Assembly (NCBI GenBank): GCA_965219665.1
Contig: CBDCOD010000023.1
Coordinates: 62,001-126,000, forward strand
Source: CBDCOD01 sp965219665
GTDB taxonomy: Bacteria; Pseudomonadota; Gammaproteobacteria; CAKMZV01
Direction of reading: 5' to 3'
DNA length: 64,000 nt
The notes under the pieces are model-generated. The model was not told where the DNA came from and searched no databases. It was given only the letters and a program-made list of their open reading frames with translations. The position numbers and the translations under genes are program-made. Positions 16,965-25,625 of this stretch are shown here, piece after piece (within the stretch, counting starts at the first letter, position 1; the number at the start of each line of letters is the position of its first letter).

Positions 16965-18516
16965 TTATATCCCCCCCGAATACCCTATCTACCTCAGTTT
17001 GAGTGGTGCACTCTGATAGCACTAAATCTTGTGCAGAATCATGGAGACGCTTGCTCCATGTCAGATCACTCAATTGTGTAGAATGGTGGATATTGTGTGC
17101 CATCTCTAACACCAATACCCTACCATCGTAACCACTTTCAGCGCATTGAGAGCAACCTTTTGATTTACAAACAGTACATGCTTTGCGCAGCAAGCGTTGT
17201 GCAATGCACGCAAGAGATTGTTCAATAAGCACCTTACTATCTACCCCTAAACTTTGCATGCGGTGATAAATGCCTTCAACATCTCCTGCATGCACTGTTG
17301 CCAACACTAAATGGCCTGTCATGCTAGACTTTAAAGCCAATTCAGCTGTTTTAGCATCCCGAATTTCACCTAGCAAAATGACGTCAGGATCTTGTCTTAA
17401 AACTGCTTTAAGGACATTGTAAAAATCCATACCATATTCAGAGCGCACGTTTATTTGCCTAATGCCTGTCTGACGGTACTCAACTGGATCTTCTAAAGTA
17501 ATGATATTAAGCTGTTCATAGTCTAACAAATTAAGTAGGGTATATAAGGTCGTGCTTTTACCGCTACCGGTAGGTCCTGCAATTAAAACGAGCCCAGAGG
17601 GTTGTCGCATTACGTTAGTAAGTGCTTGTTGTGTGATTGGCGGTAACTGCATATCTTGCAAGTCCAATTTATGGGAATTTGATAGAAAGCGAAGTACAAG
17701 ATGTTCTCCCGCAATGCCTGGCAACAGTGAGAGTCGCACATCAGTATCTGTATCCCCATACTGGAATGAGAAGCGTCCTTCTTGAATGGTATGAATTGAT
17801 GTACTATCTACATTTGCCATGATTTTATAGCGGATACAGAGTGCCTTCCATAAATGGAGATGCATATAGTGCATAGAGCGCAAAACTCCATCAATTCGAT
17901 AACGAATCAGGCAGGCATGTTGTTGTGGATCACAGTGTATGTCAGAGGTCTTAAGCATTATTGCCTCATGCAGTAATGCGTAAGCAAGGCGCACAACTAA
18001 GTGCTGTTCCTCCTGTATCACGTTGCGAAGTTGATGCGGATCAGAGCTAATCGTACATAATATAGTGCTTACTTGGTTGTCATTTTGCAGTTGTTTTAGA
18101 TAGTTTTGAAACTGCGAGTAGTACACCCAGCTCGTTTTTATGGGATGGGCAAAGTTGATTTTTTCCAATAAGATGTGTAGTGCCTGATCGGCATAAGGTG
18201 CCGCCATCGCAACAATTAAATGTCCTTCAGGATCAACATATAGTGGTAGTATCAAGTTATTTTTAATCCAGGCTATACCCAGGATATCAGCCCAATCGGG
18301 TTGTATGGCAATTGCATCCTCTGCTTCTAAATACTCCATAGCATAATTCCTGCTAATATAAGCACTCCATTTAGAATGCTCCAGCCAGTTCGCCTTTAGT
18401 ATAAATTTGACAGGGTCGTCCTCGGTTAAATTTGCTTGATAAAGTGCAATTTCATATTGAGTTGCTGTTATAACACCCTGATCCAGCAAAGAGGATAATA
18501 AGCTATAGTTAGGCAT
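16957..18516 (-). CDS. GspE/PilB/MshE-family assembly ATPase
   Basis: 519-residue secretion ATPase that powers pilin extension. An N-terminal MshEN-like domain occupies about 1-150. The ATPase core has Walker A GPTGSGKS at about 314-321, the Walker B/Asp region ILLGEIRDAKTA near 380 and HAGDVEGI near 407. A compact zinc finger (CTVC-x4-CSQC near 445) precedes the conserved SGYDGR. All catalytic motifs are intact, so the enzyme is probably active. No PilT-type retraction ATPase is in the window. Its start overlaps the small membrane-protein gene by 8 nt. Confidence 0.92.
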   Translation of the reverse strand: MPNYSLLSSLLDQGVITATQYEIALYQANLTEDDPVKFILKANWLEHSKWSAYISRNYAMEYLEAEDAIAIQPDWADILGIAWIKNNLILPLYVDPEGHLIVAMAAPYADQALHILLEKINFAHPIKTSWVYYSQFQNYLKQLQNDNQVSTILCTISSDPHQLRNVIQEEQHLVVRLAYALLHEAIMLKTSDIHCDPQQHACLIRYRIDGVLRSMHYMHLHLWKALCIRYKIMANVDSTSIHTIQEGRFSFQYGDTDTDVRLSLLPGIAGEHLVLRFLSNSHKLDLQDMQLPPITQQALTNVMRQPSGLVLIAGPTGSGKSTTLYTLLNLLDYEQLNIITLEDPVEYRQTGIRQINVRSEYGMDFYNVLKAVLRQDPDVILLGEIRDAKTAELALKSSMTGHLVLATVHAGDVEGIYHRMQSLGVDSKVLIEQSLACIAQRLLRKACTVCKSKGCSQCAESGYDGRVLVLEMAHNIHHSTQLSDLTWSKRLHDSAQDLVLSECTTQTEVDRVFGGDINA

Positions 18517-18670
18517 ACATTCTTATCCATTCATACGAAAACCATCCTATAAAAAGCAGAGTAATACTGCTAATAGTAAGCATGGCAATTTCTATCATCA
18601 TGCGTTGACGATACTTGGGAGATGTTGGAAAGAGTTTAGGGTTGGTAGAAGGAAGCCAAGACAGTTTCAT
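18509..18670 (-). CDS. 53-residue single-pass membrane protein
   Basis: A short gene filling the gap between secretin and ATPase: it starts with ATG 4 nt after the secretin stop and its TAA overlaps the ATPase start by 8 nt. The product begins MKLSWLPSTNPKLFPTSP, has a basic patch (KYRQR), then one hydrophobic helix (AMLTISSITLLFIGWF) and a short tail. The tight packing supports translation. It is near the place where MSHA loci carry mshM/mshN, but it resembles neither. Function unknown; a scaffold or secretin-linked role would be inference. Confidence 0.68.
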   Translation of the reverse strand: MKLSWLPSTNPKLFPTSPKYRQRMMIEIAMLTISSITLLFIGWFSYEWIRMYA

Positions 18671-18674
18671 TTTC

Positions 18675-20126
18675 TTATATTTCTAAAACGGTTGGACGAA
18701 TGAAAATAACCAACTCGGTGTTACGTTTGCCATTTTGCTTATTTCCTAAGGATTGCAAATAAGGTAAATAGGATTTTTGATCTTGTGTGCTCTGCTGTAT
18801 AAGTCCTGCAATAATGGCTATTTCACCCGACTTTACTCTTAAAACAGATTCTAATTCTCTCTCCTGTATTATCGGTATTTCTGAAACAACACCACGATCT
18901 GCAAGCAGCGGGTGAGGGTCTCTTACCACACCAGACATCCGAGATAGTATAGGGCGAATATTTAATGTAACCATACCACTGTGTTCGATAAAAGGGGTAA
19001 GTGATAAAATCAAACCGACTGGTATAGTATTGGCTTTTGTATTGAAGTTAGTAACAGATGTATTTTGATTTAAAGAAGTTATTGAGTCGATAGTGAAATA
19101 CACCAAGTTATCAACCACTTTAAGTACTGCTGTTTGATTATTGATAACTTGCAATTGAGGTGAAGAAAGCACTTTGCTGCTACCGAATTGGTTAAACCAG
19201 CTAATCTGCGTGCTTAAATCAGCATTGGGTGCATTGATGAAGGTGTTTAATTGACCAGAAATTGATGGTATAACAGGCGTGTTCTGAGATAACGTATTAT
19301 TCCCTAATACTGCATTCCACTGTATTCCTTGTTGATTATCCTCACTAAGTTCAATTTCAATAATTGCAACATCTAAAATAACTTGACGCTTTTGTGTAGC
19401 AACGATCTGGCTAATATACTGATCAAGTTGGATATGCATGTATTGAGAAGCCAATGCTGTAATCAGTCCTGCTTCAGGATTGACAATCACAGACTCCTTG
19501 TTCCCTACTAAACGCTCAGTATTGCGTTGTATATCTTCCCAAAATTGATGCTTGAATTGATTATGAATTTCTGTTCCTGCTTTTTTTGTATTCAAAGCTG
19601 AGTTAATGTTTTGGTTAAAGGACAGTGCAGAGGCACTTTGCCTCTGCATATTAAGGATAGGAATGCTATGGCTTTTCCAGTAAGGTGCATTGCTTAAAAA
19701 CACCACACTATCGTTGTTAAATTCTGCACGCATATCTATTTGTGCTGCTACCTGATTGAATAATGTACTGAGCGCTACTTTTTTGCCTTGATAGTTAATG
19801 GCTTTATCACTCTGTATAGCTATAGAATAGTTAAAAGACAACCTCTGACTTAAGCCAGTTAATAATGTAGTTAACGGCATATTTTTAATATCTAAATCAA
19901 CCGTTTCTTGCCAAATATCATACTGAATCATTGCGCTTTTTTCTGTGTGCGCTTGTGGCTTAGATTGCGCAATAAAGTTATATATGTGAGGCGAGGGTGA
20001 AAATACGGGATGACGTGTTGCCGTAGTGCCTTCTTCACTACTTTTCTCTTTTTGAGAAGTGCTACATGCTGATAATGCTAAAAACATAACAGCAACCCCT
20101 TTTTTTATCCGGATACACGTTGCCAT
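18675..20126 (-). CDS. Secretin (MshL/PilQ/GspD family) lipoprotein
   Basis: Outer-membrane secretin channel. I chose the ATG at 20126, which opens a lipoprotein signal (MATCIRIKKGVAVMFLALSAC); an upstream in-frame start would add 14 residues inside dprA. The N-terminal part has an STN/N0-type domain (about 80-165, VDLDIKNMPLTTLLTGLSQ). The secretin core runs from about 245 (RQVILDVAIIEIELSE) through PVGLILSLTPFI to ELESVLRVKSGEIAIIAGLI near the C-terminus. 483 residues and few N-modules make it most like MshL. It overlaps the 3' end of dprA by 22 nt. Confidence 0.9.
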   Translation of the reverse strand: MATCIRIKKGVAVMFLALSACSTSQKEKSSEEGTTATRHPVFSPSPHIYNFIAQSKPQAHTEKSAMIQYDIWQETVDLDIKNMPLTTLLTGLSQRLSFNYSIAIQSDKAINYQGKKVALSTLFNQVAAQIDMRAEFNNDSVVFLSNAPYWKSHSIPILNMQRQSASALSFNQNINSALNTKKAGTEIHNQFKHQFWEDIQRNTERLVGNKESVIVNPEAGLITALASQYMHIQLDQYISQIVATQKRQVILDVAIIEIELSEDNQQGIQWNAVLGNNTLSQNTPVIPSISGQLNTFINAPNADLSTQISWFNQFGSSKVLSSPQLQVINNQTAVLKVVDNLVYFTIDSITSLNQNTSVTNFNTKANTIPVGLILSLTPFIEHSGMVTLNIRPILSRMSGVVRDPHPLLADRGVVSEIPIIQERELESVLRVKSGEIAIIAGLIQQSTQDQKSYLPYLQSLGNKQNGKRNTELVIFIRPTVLEI

Positions 20127-21205
20127 TGATTGCCCCCAATAGATTCGACCACTCCCGTTAATTCCCACTCTAATAATTTGCTTTGAGTGCTCGGAAAGTC
20201 ATAATTGTTTAACTCTAATAATTGCTCGAATGACCATACATCAAAGCCCATTAGTGACAAGAGTGCATCGCTTGTTTCATCAAATTGCGTTGCAGACGCT
20301 TGCTGCGTGGCATGTTCAAGATCTATAACACGTAGAATATCATTCGCGCAAGTAAGCAGATGTGCTCCTTGTTGGATAATTTTATGACAGCCTGCGCTTA
20401 CTGGAGAAAGGGTACTGCCAGGTAGTGCAAATACTTCTCTCCCTTGCTCTAAGGCTTGTGTTGCTGTGATGAGTGTGCCACTTTTCACTGCTGCTTCAAT
20501 CACGACTGTTGCCAGTGAAATGCCACTAATAATGCGATTGCGCGGTGGAAAATTGGCAGAATTCGGGGGAGTAGATAGAGGCACCTCACTAACCAGCGCA
20601 CCGCCATTTTCTAATATAGAGTCAGCTAGTTTGATATGCTGTTTGGGGTAGAGAATGTTGACGCCTGTCCCAAGAATAGCTATTGATGGGGCAGATGTAC
20701 TCAAGGTGGCTTGATGCGCGATGCCATCAATGCCCAGCGCCAATCCACTACAAATCACCCATCCTTTGTTGGCTAATTCCGTAGCTATTTCATGTGCAGA
20801 ACGCGTTCCCTGTGCTGTTGGTTTTCGAGTACCTACTATTGAAACCGCATTTTGCTGCAGGCACTCTAATGAACCTCTAACATACAAAACTGGAGGTGGG
20901 TCATAGATAGTTTTAAGCAAAGAGGGGTAATTACTATTATTAAATTCAAGCAAGTGAATTTTTTCTTGTTTGCATTTTTCCAGAGTTAGCTCTATTTTGG
21001 AGGCTGCTTGCAGCCATTTACTGAATAGTCGAGAGTTGTGCTTTTCTAGCCAGAGTGCAAACACATCATGACAGAAAGTGGGTTTTTTCTGCAAATACTG
21101 ACCAAAGGAGCGGCTTCCTAATCCTTGGGTTAGCGACCACTGCAAACAAAAATAATCATTCCTATGATTACGCGCAGTAGTGCTTTCAATTTGCTCGTGT
21201 TTCAT
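20105..21205 (-). CDS. dprA: DNA-processing protein DprA
   Basis: DprA/Smf protects incoming single-stranded DNA and loads RecA during natural transformation. I chose the ATG at 21205 (MKHEQIESTT) rather than the TTG 63 nt upstream. The Rossmann-like core has SIVGTRKPTAQGTRSAHEIA and GLALGIDGIAHQATL, then NFPPRNRIISG. The C-terminal winged-helix domain (about 310-366) is present. Length 366 is normal. Its end overlaps the secretin start, so it appears to be the first gene of the pilus/secretion operon, an unusual partner since dprA normally neighbours topA, def or fmt. Confidence 0.94.
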   Translation of the reverse strand: MKHEQIESTTARNHRNDYFCLQWSLTQGLGSRSFGQYLQKKPTFCHDVFALWLEKHNSRLFSKWLQAASKIELTLEKCKQEKIHLLEFNNSNYPSLLKTIYDPPPVLYVRGSLECLQQNAVSIVGTRKPTAQGTRSAHEIATELANKGWVICSGLALGIDGIAHQATLSTSAPSIAILGTGVNILYPKQHIKLADSILENGGALVSEVPLSTPPNSANFPPRNRIISGISLATVVIEAAVKSGTLITATQALEQGREVFALPGSTLSPVSAGCHKIIQQGAHLLTCANDILRVIDLEHATQQASATQFDETSDALLSLMGFDVWSFEQLLELNNYDFPSTQSKLLEWELTGVVESIGGNQWQRVSG

Positions 21206-21460
21206 ACCGCGCACTATAAAAACAATGCATGGACAATCTTGTGGGTCAGTGCTATATAAAATAGACAATTTGGAATAGTATGGTAGTTTTAGAGTATGCT
21301 ATAGGCCTGACCATAGCCTAAAAGCGACTTTCCCTAGCAAAGACTATGCGATAATATAGGGCAGGGCGTATTAATGTGCTTTCTCTACATCATATTCTGG
21401 AAATAAATATTAAACGTCACAGATAAGACCTTTCGCCTGTGCCTTAGGAGCCAGTCATTC

Positions 21461-21934
21461 ATGAATAAAAAAAATCTCAGTGATTCTGCTGCATCGTTTG
21501 CAACGGGTATTTGTATATTAAGCAGCCAGCAAGCAGGTTATGAGACACCTTTTGGTATGACTATTAATACTTTTGTGTCACTGTCTTTTGTTCCCCCGCT
21601 TATTGGATTCGCATTGGTAAATAATTGCAAAATGCGCCAAGAATTACAGGTAAACAGCGTTATCGGTCTTTCCATTTTGGCCGAAAATCAAGAGCGGCTA
21701 AGCCATTGGTTTGCAAACCTAACACAAGAGCAACCGCCATTGCAGTGGAATTATGAATTATCTGTGCCCCTAATAGAGGAAAGTGCGGCTTGGTACGCAG
21801 CGACTATCTATCAGATGTATCCAGCAGGTGACCATCAGTTTTATGTGGCAAAAGTAAGTGCAACTCGTGCTTTCTCCCGCGCACCGCTGCTATACTTCAA
21901 TCGCAAATATCGTCAGCTTAAACCCAGTAATTAA
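21461..21934 (+). CDS. Flavin reductase-like domain protein
   Basis: 157 residues of the flavin reductase-like (split-barrel FMN-binding) family. The pattern SFATGICILSS followed by PFGMTINTFVSLSFVPPLIGFAL is the typical FMN-binding N-terminus, and the C-terminal PLLYFNRKYRQL matches family ends. Members supply reduced flavin to monooxygenases or act as flavoproteins of unknown role. The ATG has AGGAG about 10 nt upstream. It is divergent from dprA and precedes mfd by 8 nt, so the two are probably co-transcribed, without an obvious functional link. Confidence 0.85.
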   Translation: MNKKNLSDSAASFATGICILSSQQAGYETPFGMTINTFVSLSFVPPLIGFALVNNCKMRQELQVNSVIGLSILAENQERLSHWFANLTQEQPPLQWNYELSVPLIEESAAWYAATIYQMYPAGDHQFYVAKVSATRAFSRAPLLYFNRKYRQLKPSN

Positions 21935-21942
21935 ACTGCCTC

Positions 21943-24900
21943 ATGCAGAGAGTTGGCAACGTCACCACAGGCAGTTTTGCATATTATCTTGCGCAAAATA
22001 TTGATGCCACAGCCCAAAGCCTTATTATTGAAAAGGACATCTACCAAGCACAACGTACTGCTGCTTTATTACGTATGTTTCAGCCAAAATGGCATGTGGA
22101 ATTATTTCCTGATTATGAAACGCTACCGTTTGACAGCGTATCCCCACCAATAGAATGCATATCACAGCGTTTTAGAGTGCTACGCGCTTTGGCTGAAGGT
22201 GAAAACATCATTGTAGTGGCATCCTGCTCAACGGCAATGCACTATCTACCGCCTAAGCCATGGCTTGTAGATGCTCATTTTTCTTATAAAACAGGCGATA
22301 CTTTAGATACACAACAGTTCTCTAATCAGTTGGTCAATGCTGGCTACAGTTTAGTATCGACTGTGCTTGATGCAGGGCAATTTGCAGTACGAGGCGCTAT
22401 CTTTGATTTATTCCCCGTTGGCAGTCCGCATCCTTTTAGATTAGAGTTGTTCGATAATATCTGCGAAAGCATCCGCATATTTGATGTGGAAAGTCAACGA
22501 ACTATCTCATTATGCGACTCTATCAGTATGCTCCCTACACAAGCCATTGAGCTATCAGAGAGCAATATTATGCATTTTCGCAGCATGTTTTACCAAAAAT
22601 TCCCCAATTCAATCCGCCATGATAGTTATCGATCTATCAGTGATGGTAAGGTATTTGCTGGCATTGAGTACTTTATCCCATGGTTGCACCAACAGCCTTT
22701 GGATACTTTATGGGATTATATGCAGGAAAGTTGTCAATGTTTCTATGCCCCGAGCGTTAAAAAAAGCGCACAGCAGTTTGAAAAAAATTATAGGCAGCGT
22801 TATAGTAGCATGATAGATTTTGAACAAATTGCTCTAGACCCTTCATTACTTTTTTTAACCTACAAAGAGCTCTTAGATGCTCCCAAAATGCATGCACAAT
22901 GGCTGTATGTAGATAAGCAGCCAGATAGTCATAATGCGTCATTGCAAAAAATCCCAGCTCTTGCATATGGTTTTAAGGGAATAAAGCACCTGCAAAAACA
23001 ACATGCGCAAAACATAATATGCGCGGTTGAAAGCGCCAGATATGTTGAACAGTGTCGTAATGAGTTAGGGCAATTAGGGATCATATCACAAGTAGCGGAT
23101 AGTTGGCAGCAAGCTAAAGAATTTAACCTAGCACAACAAGGCGTTGCACTGATTATTGCCCCTATAGAAAAAGGTTTCATAGATACCGAGAAGCAATTAG
23201 TTGTACTGTCGCAGTTAGAATTATTTGATCAGCCAGCCATTTTTGAGCAGAAAAGCACCACGCAGCAGTCTCAGGTTCAGCATAAAGATTTTCAAACAGC
23301 ACTGCATAGTATCAGCCAATTAGAAATAGGATCCCCCGTTGTTCATATTGAGTATGGTGTAGGGCGATACGATGGGCTGCACACCGTTAATACCAGTGAT
23401 GAACAACAACAGGATTTTATTCGTGTGCTGTATGCTGAGCAAGAGAGTTTATATTTGCCGATTGCCGGCACTTCACTGCTTAGTCCTTATATAGGCAACC
23501 CTGATGAAGCACCATTGCACAAATTAACGGCTAATAGGGCGTGGAAAAGAGAGCGTGAAAAAGCGGAAAAAAATGTAGAAGATATTGCTGCACATTTATT
23601 AGATGCGCATGCACGTAGAACAATGCATAGTAGCAAATCAATAATGCCTGATGAGCGTTATCAAAAATTTTGCACATTATGTCCTTTTATTGAAACGGAA
23701 GGGCAACAAAAGGCTATTCAGGATGTCCTCACGGATATGAAAAGCAATATTCCTATGGATCGCTTAGTCTGTGGGGATGTGGGTTTTGGCAAAACTGAAG
23801 TAGCAATACGTGCTGCCTTTGTTGCTGCCAGTGCAGGTGTACAAGTGGCATTGCTGGTTCCTACAACATTGTTAGCAAACCAGCACTATGAGCAATTCCA
23901 AGATAGGATGACAGGATGGCCTATTCGCATAGGTTTACTATCACGCTTGCAAAATAGCAGCGAGAATGAATCAGTATTAGAGCGACTGCGAGCGGGTAAA
24001 TTAGACATTGTTATTGGTACGCATCGCCTATTACAAAAAGATGTTCAGTTTCCTCAGTTAGGCTTGTTGATTATTGATGAAGAGCACCGCTTTGGTGTTA
24101 AACAAAAAGAACAGTTCAAGCATATGCGTTCTCAAGTTAATATCTTGGCGATGACTGCAACCCCTATTCCCAGAACGCTCAATATCGCATTCTCTAAATT
24201 GAGAGAGATTTCAGTTATCGCAACACCACCACCTGGCAGAGTGTCAATAAAAACCTTTGTGCGTAACTGGGACAATGCACTCATTAAAACGGCTATAGAA
24301 CGTGAATTGCAGCGGGGTGGTCAAGTTTTCTTTGTGCACAACAATATTAAGTCGCTACAAAGAATTAAGCATGACCTGCAAAAAATACTACCTGCAGCTC
24401 AAATTGGGATAGCACATGGACAAATGGTAGAGCGTGAAATGGCACAAGTGATGGCTGATTTTCATCACCAACGTCAACATGTTTTGTTATGTACAACTAT
24501 TATCGAAAACGGCATTGATATGGCTAATGTTAATACGATTATTATTAACCGTGCTGATCAATTTGGCTTAGCGCAGCTACACCAATTACGAGGAAGAGTA
24601 GGGCGCTCTACGCATCAAGCTTACGCTTATTTTATTACCCCTGATATTACACAAATAAAAACAGACGCAAAAAAAAGACTAAATGCTATTGCTAAGGCAC
24701 ATGACTTAGGTGCTGGCTTTCAATTAGCAATACAAGATTTAGAAATACGTGGTGCAGGTGAGCTGCTAGGGGATCAGCAGAAAGGACATATTCAGAAAAT
24801 AGGCTTTAACTTATATATGGAAATGTTAGCGCGAGCTGTTGATAATCTATCTGTAACATCTGAGGGGAATGCCCAAAAATCATCTACACAAGCTGTTGCT

Positions 24901-25359
24901 GATATAAAACTACCCAGTGAAATAAATTTGGGCTTTAGTGCTATTATTCCCGATGAATATATAGATGATGTTCCTACTAGACTACAGTTCTACCAGCGCA
25001 TGAATAGTACGCAAAATATACAAGAATTAGATGTTATACGTGCAGAGCTGCTTGACCGGTTCGGTAGTATTCCACAAGTATTAGAAATGCTTTTTGAAAC
25101 GCATAGTATTAGGCATAGAATAGGTAATATGGGCATAAAGCGCATTGATGCATTTGCAGAAAGAATCTACTTTGAGTTATATGATAGCGCACATTTTAAT
25201 CATGAGGCACTCGTTCAACATTTACAGGAAAAGCCCTCAATATGGAATATGAAAAGTCCGAAAATTTTGCAGATTAAACGAAACACTACAGATGCTGAAC
25301 AGCGCATTGCCGAAGTCATACAAGTGATTGACATACTCAAGCCAAATAGAACCAAATAG
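21943..25359 (+). CDS. mfd: Transcription-repair coupling factor Mfd
   Basis: DNA translocase that removes RNA polymerase stalled at lesions and recruits UvrA. 1138 residues. The N-terminal UvrB-like region starts near GSFAYYLAQNI and includes ELFPDYETLPFDSVSPP. The RNA-polymerase interaction domain contains GSPVVHIEYGVGRYDGL near 460. The helicase core has Walker A GDVGFGKTEV near 612, DEEHRFG near 711, TATPIPRTL, and the RecG-like QLRGRVGR. The TRCF C-terminal domain is complete. tRNA-His follows after 52 nt. Confidence 0.97.
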   Translation: MQRVGNVTTGSFAYYLAQNIDATAQSLIIEKDIYQAQRTAALLRMFQPKWHVELFPDYETLPFDSVSPPIECISQRFRVLRALAEGENIIVVASCSTAMHYLPPKPWLVDAHFSYKTGDTLDTQQFSNQLVNAGYSLVSTVLDAGQFAVRGAIFDLFPVGSPHPFRLELFDNICESIRIFDVESQRTISLCDSISMLPTQAIELSESNIMHFRSMFYQKFPNSIRHDSYRSISDGKVFAGIEYFIPWLHQQPLDTLWDYMQESCQCFYAPSVKKSAQQFEKNYRQRYSSMIDFEQIALDPSLLFLTYKELLDAPKMHAQWLYVDKQPDSHNASLQKIPALAYGFKGIKHLQKQHAQNIICAVESARYVEQCRNELGQLGIISQVADSWQQAKEFNLAQQGVALIIAPIEKGFIDTEKQLVVLSQLELFDQPAIFEQKSTTQQSQVQHKDFQTALHSISQLEIGSPVVHIEYGVGRYDGLHTVNTSDEQQQDFIRVLYAEQESLYLPIAGTSLLSPYIGNPDEAPLHKLTANRAWKREREKAEKNVEDIAAHLLDAHARRTMHSSKSIMPDERYQKFCTLCPFIETEGQQKAIQDVLTDMKSNIPMDRLVCGDVGFGKTEVAIRAAFVAASAGVQVALLVPTTLLANQHYEQFQDRMTGWPIRIGLLSRLQNSSENESVLERLRAGKLDIVIGTHRLLQKDVQFPQLGLLIIDEEHRFGVKQKEQFKHMRSQVNILAMTATPIPRTLNIAFSKLREISVIATPPPGRVSIKTFVRNWDNALIKTAIERELQRGGQVFFVHNNIKSLQRIKHDLQKILPAAQIGIAHGQMVEREMAQVMADFHHQRQHVLLCTTIIENGIDMANVNTIIINRADQFGLAQLHQLRGRVGRSTHQAYAYFITPDITQIKTDAKKRLNAIAKAHDLGAGFQLAIQDLEIRGAGELLGDQQKGHIQKIGFNLYMEMLARAVDNLSVTSEGNAQKSSTQAVADIKLPSEINLGFSAIIPDEYIDDVPTRLQFYQRMNSTQNIQELDVIRAELLDRFGSIPQVLEMLFETHSIRHRIGNMGIKRIDAFAERIYFELYDSAHFNHEALVQHLQEKPSIWNMKSPKILQIKRNTTDAEQRIAEVIQVIDILKPNRTK

Positions 25360-25385
25360 CAGTGATACACAATAGGTTGCCTTGT

Positions 25386-25391
25386 TATAAT
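25386..25391 (+). promoter_or_regulatory. Candidate -10 element for tRNA-His
   Basis: TATAAT followed by a GC-rich discriminator (ACGCGGCGC), a pattern typical of stringently controlled stable-RNA promoters, ending 20 nt before the mature tRNA. No good -35 box sits at 16-18 nt spacing; a TTGACA at 25328 inside mfd is too far upstream. Confidence 0.45.
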
Positions 25392-25411
25392 ACGCGGCGC
25401 TTTCATTTAGT

Positions 25412-25488
25412 GGCGGACGTAGCTCAGTAGGTAGAGCACAAGATTGTGACTCTTGTGGTCGCGGGTTCGATCCCCGTCGTTCGCCCCA
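25412..25488 (+). tRNA. tRNA-His(GTG)
   Basis: Full cloverleaf. The extra G(-1) at 25412 faces discriminator C73, the identity mark of tRNA-His. The acceptor stem GCGGACG pairs with CGTTCGC, the D arm is GCTC/GAGC, and the anticodon stem CAAGA/TCTTG encloses loop TTGTGAC with anticodon GTG. The T arm is GCGGG/CCCGT around TTCGATC, and CCA is encoded. It lies just after mfd and carries its own -10-like element. Confidence 0.97.
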
Positions 25489-25540
25489 TACACATATATA
25501 ATATAAGGTACAAAGAGAACAGCACTTAAAAATCAGTATT

Positions 25541-25568
25541 ATTCGTGATTATTTACATAATCACGAAT
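25541..25568. repeat. Perfect 12-bp inverted repeat
   Basis: ATTCGTGATTAT and its exact complement are separated by the 4-nt loop TTAC. It lies between tRNA-His and the phosphoesterase gene. It could form a strong hairpin ending the tRNA transcript, but no T-run follows, so an operator is equally possible. Confidence 0.7.
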
Positions 25569-25625
25569 GTATAAAAATAATATATATCAATAACATAACC
25601 AAAAAATAACATAGCCTTAATATAA

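Noticed and set aside
21269..21460. Non-coding RNA in the dprA/flavin reductase gap
   Set aside because: Only a short 5-bp stem (TAGGC/GCCTA) and a weak -10-like GATAAT are visible; a plain divergent promoter region explains it.
25328..25333. TTGACA as -35 box for tRNA-His
   Set aside because: It is 52 nt from the -10 element, far outside the 16-18 nt range.
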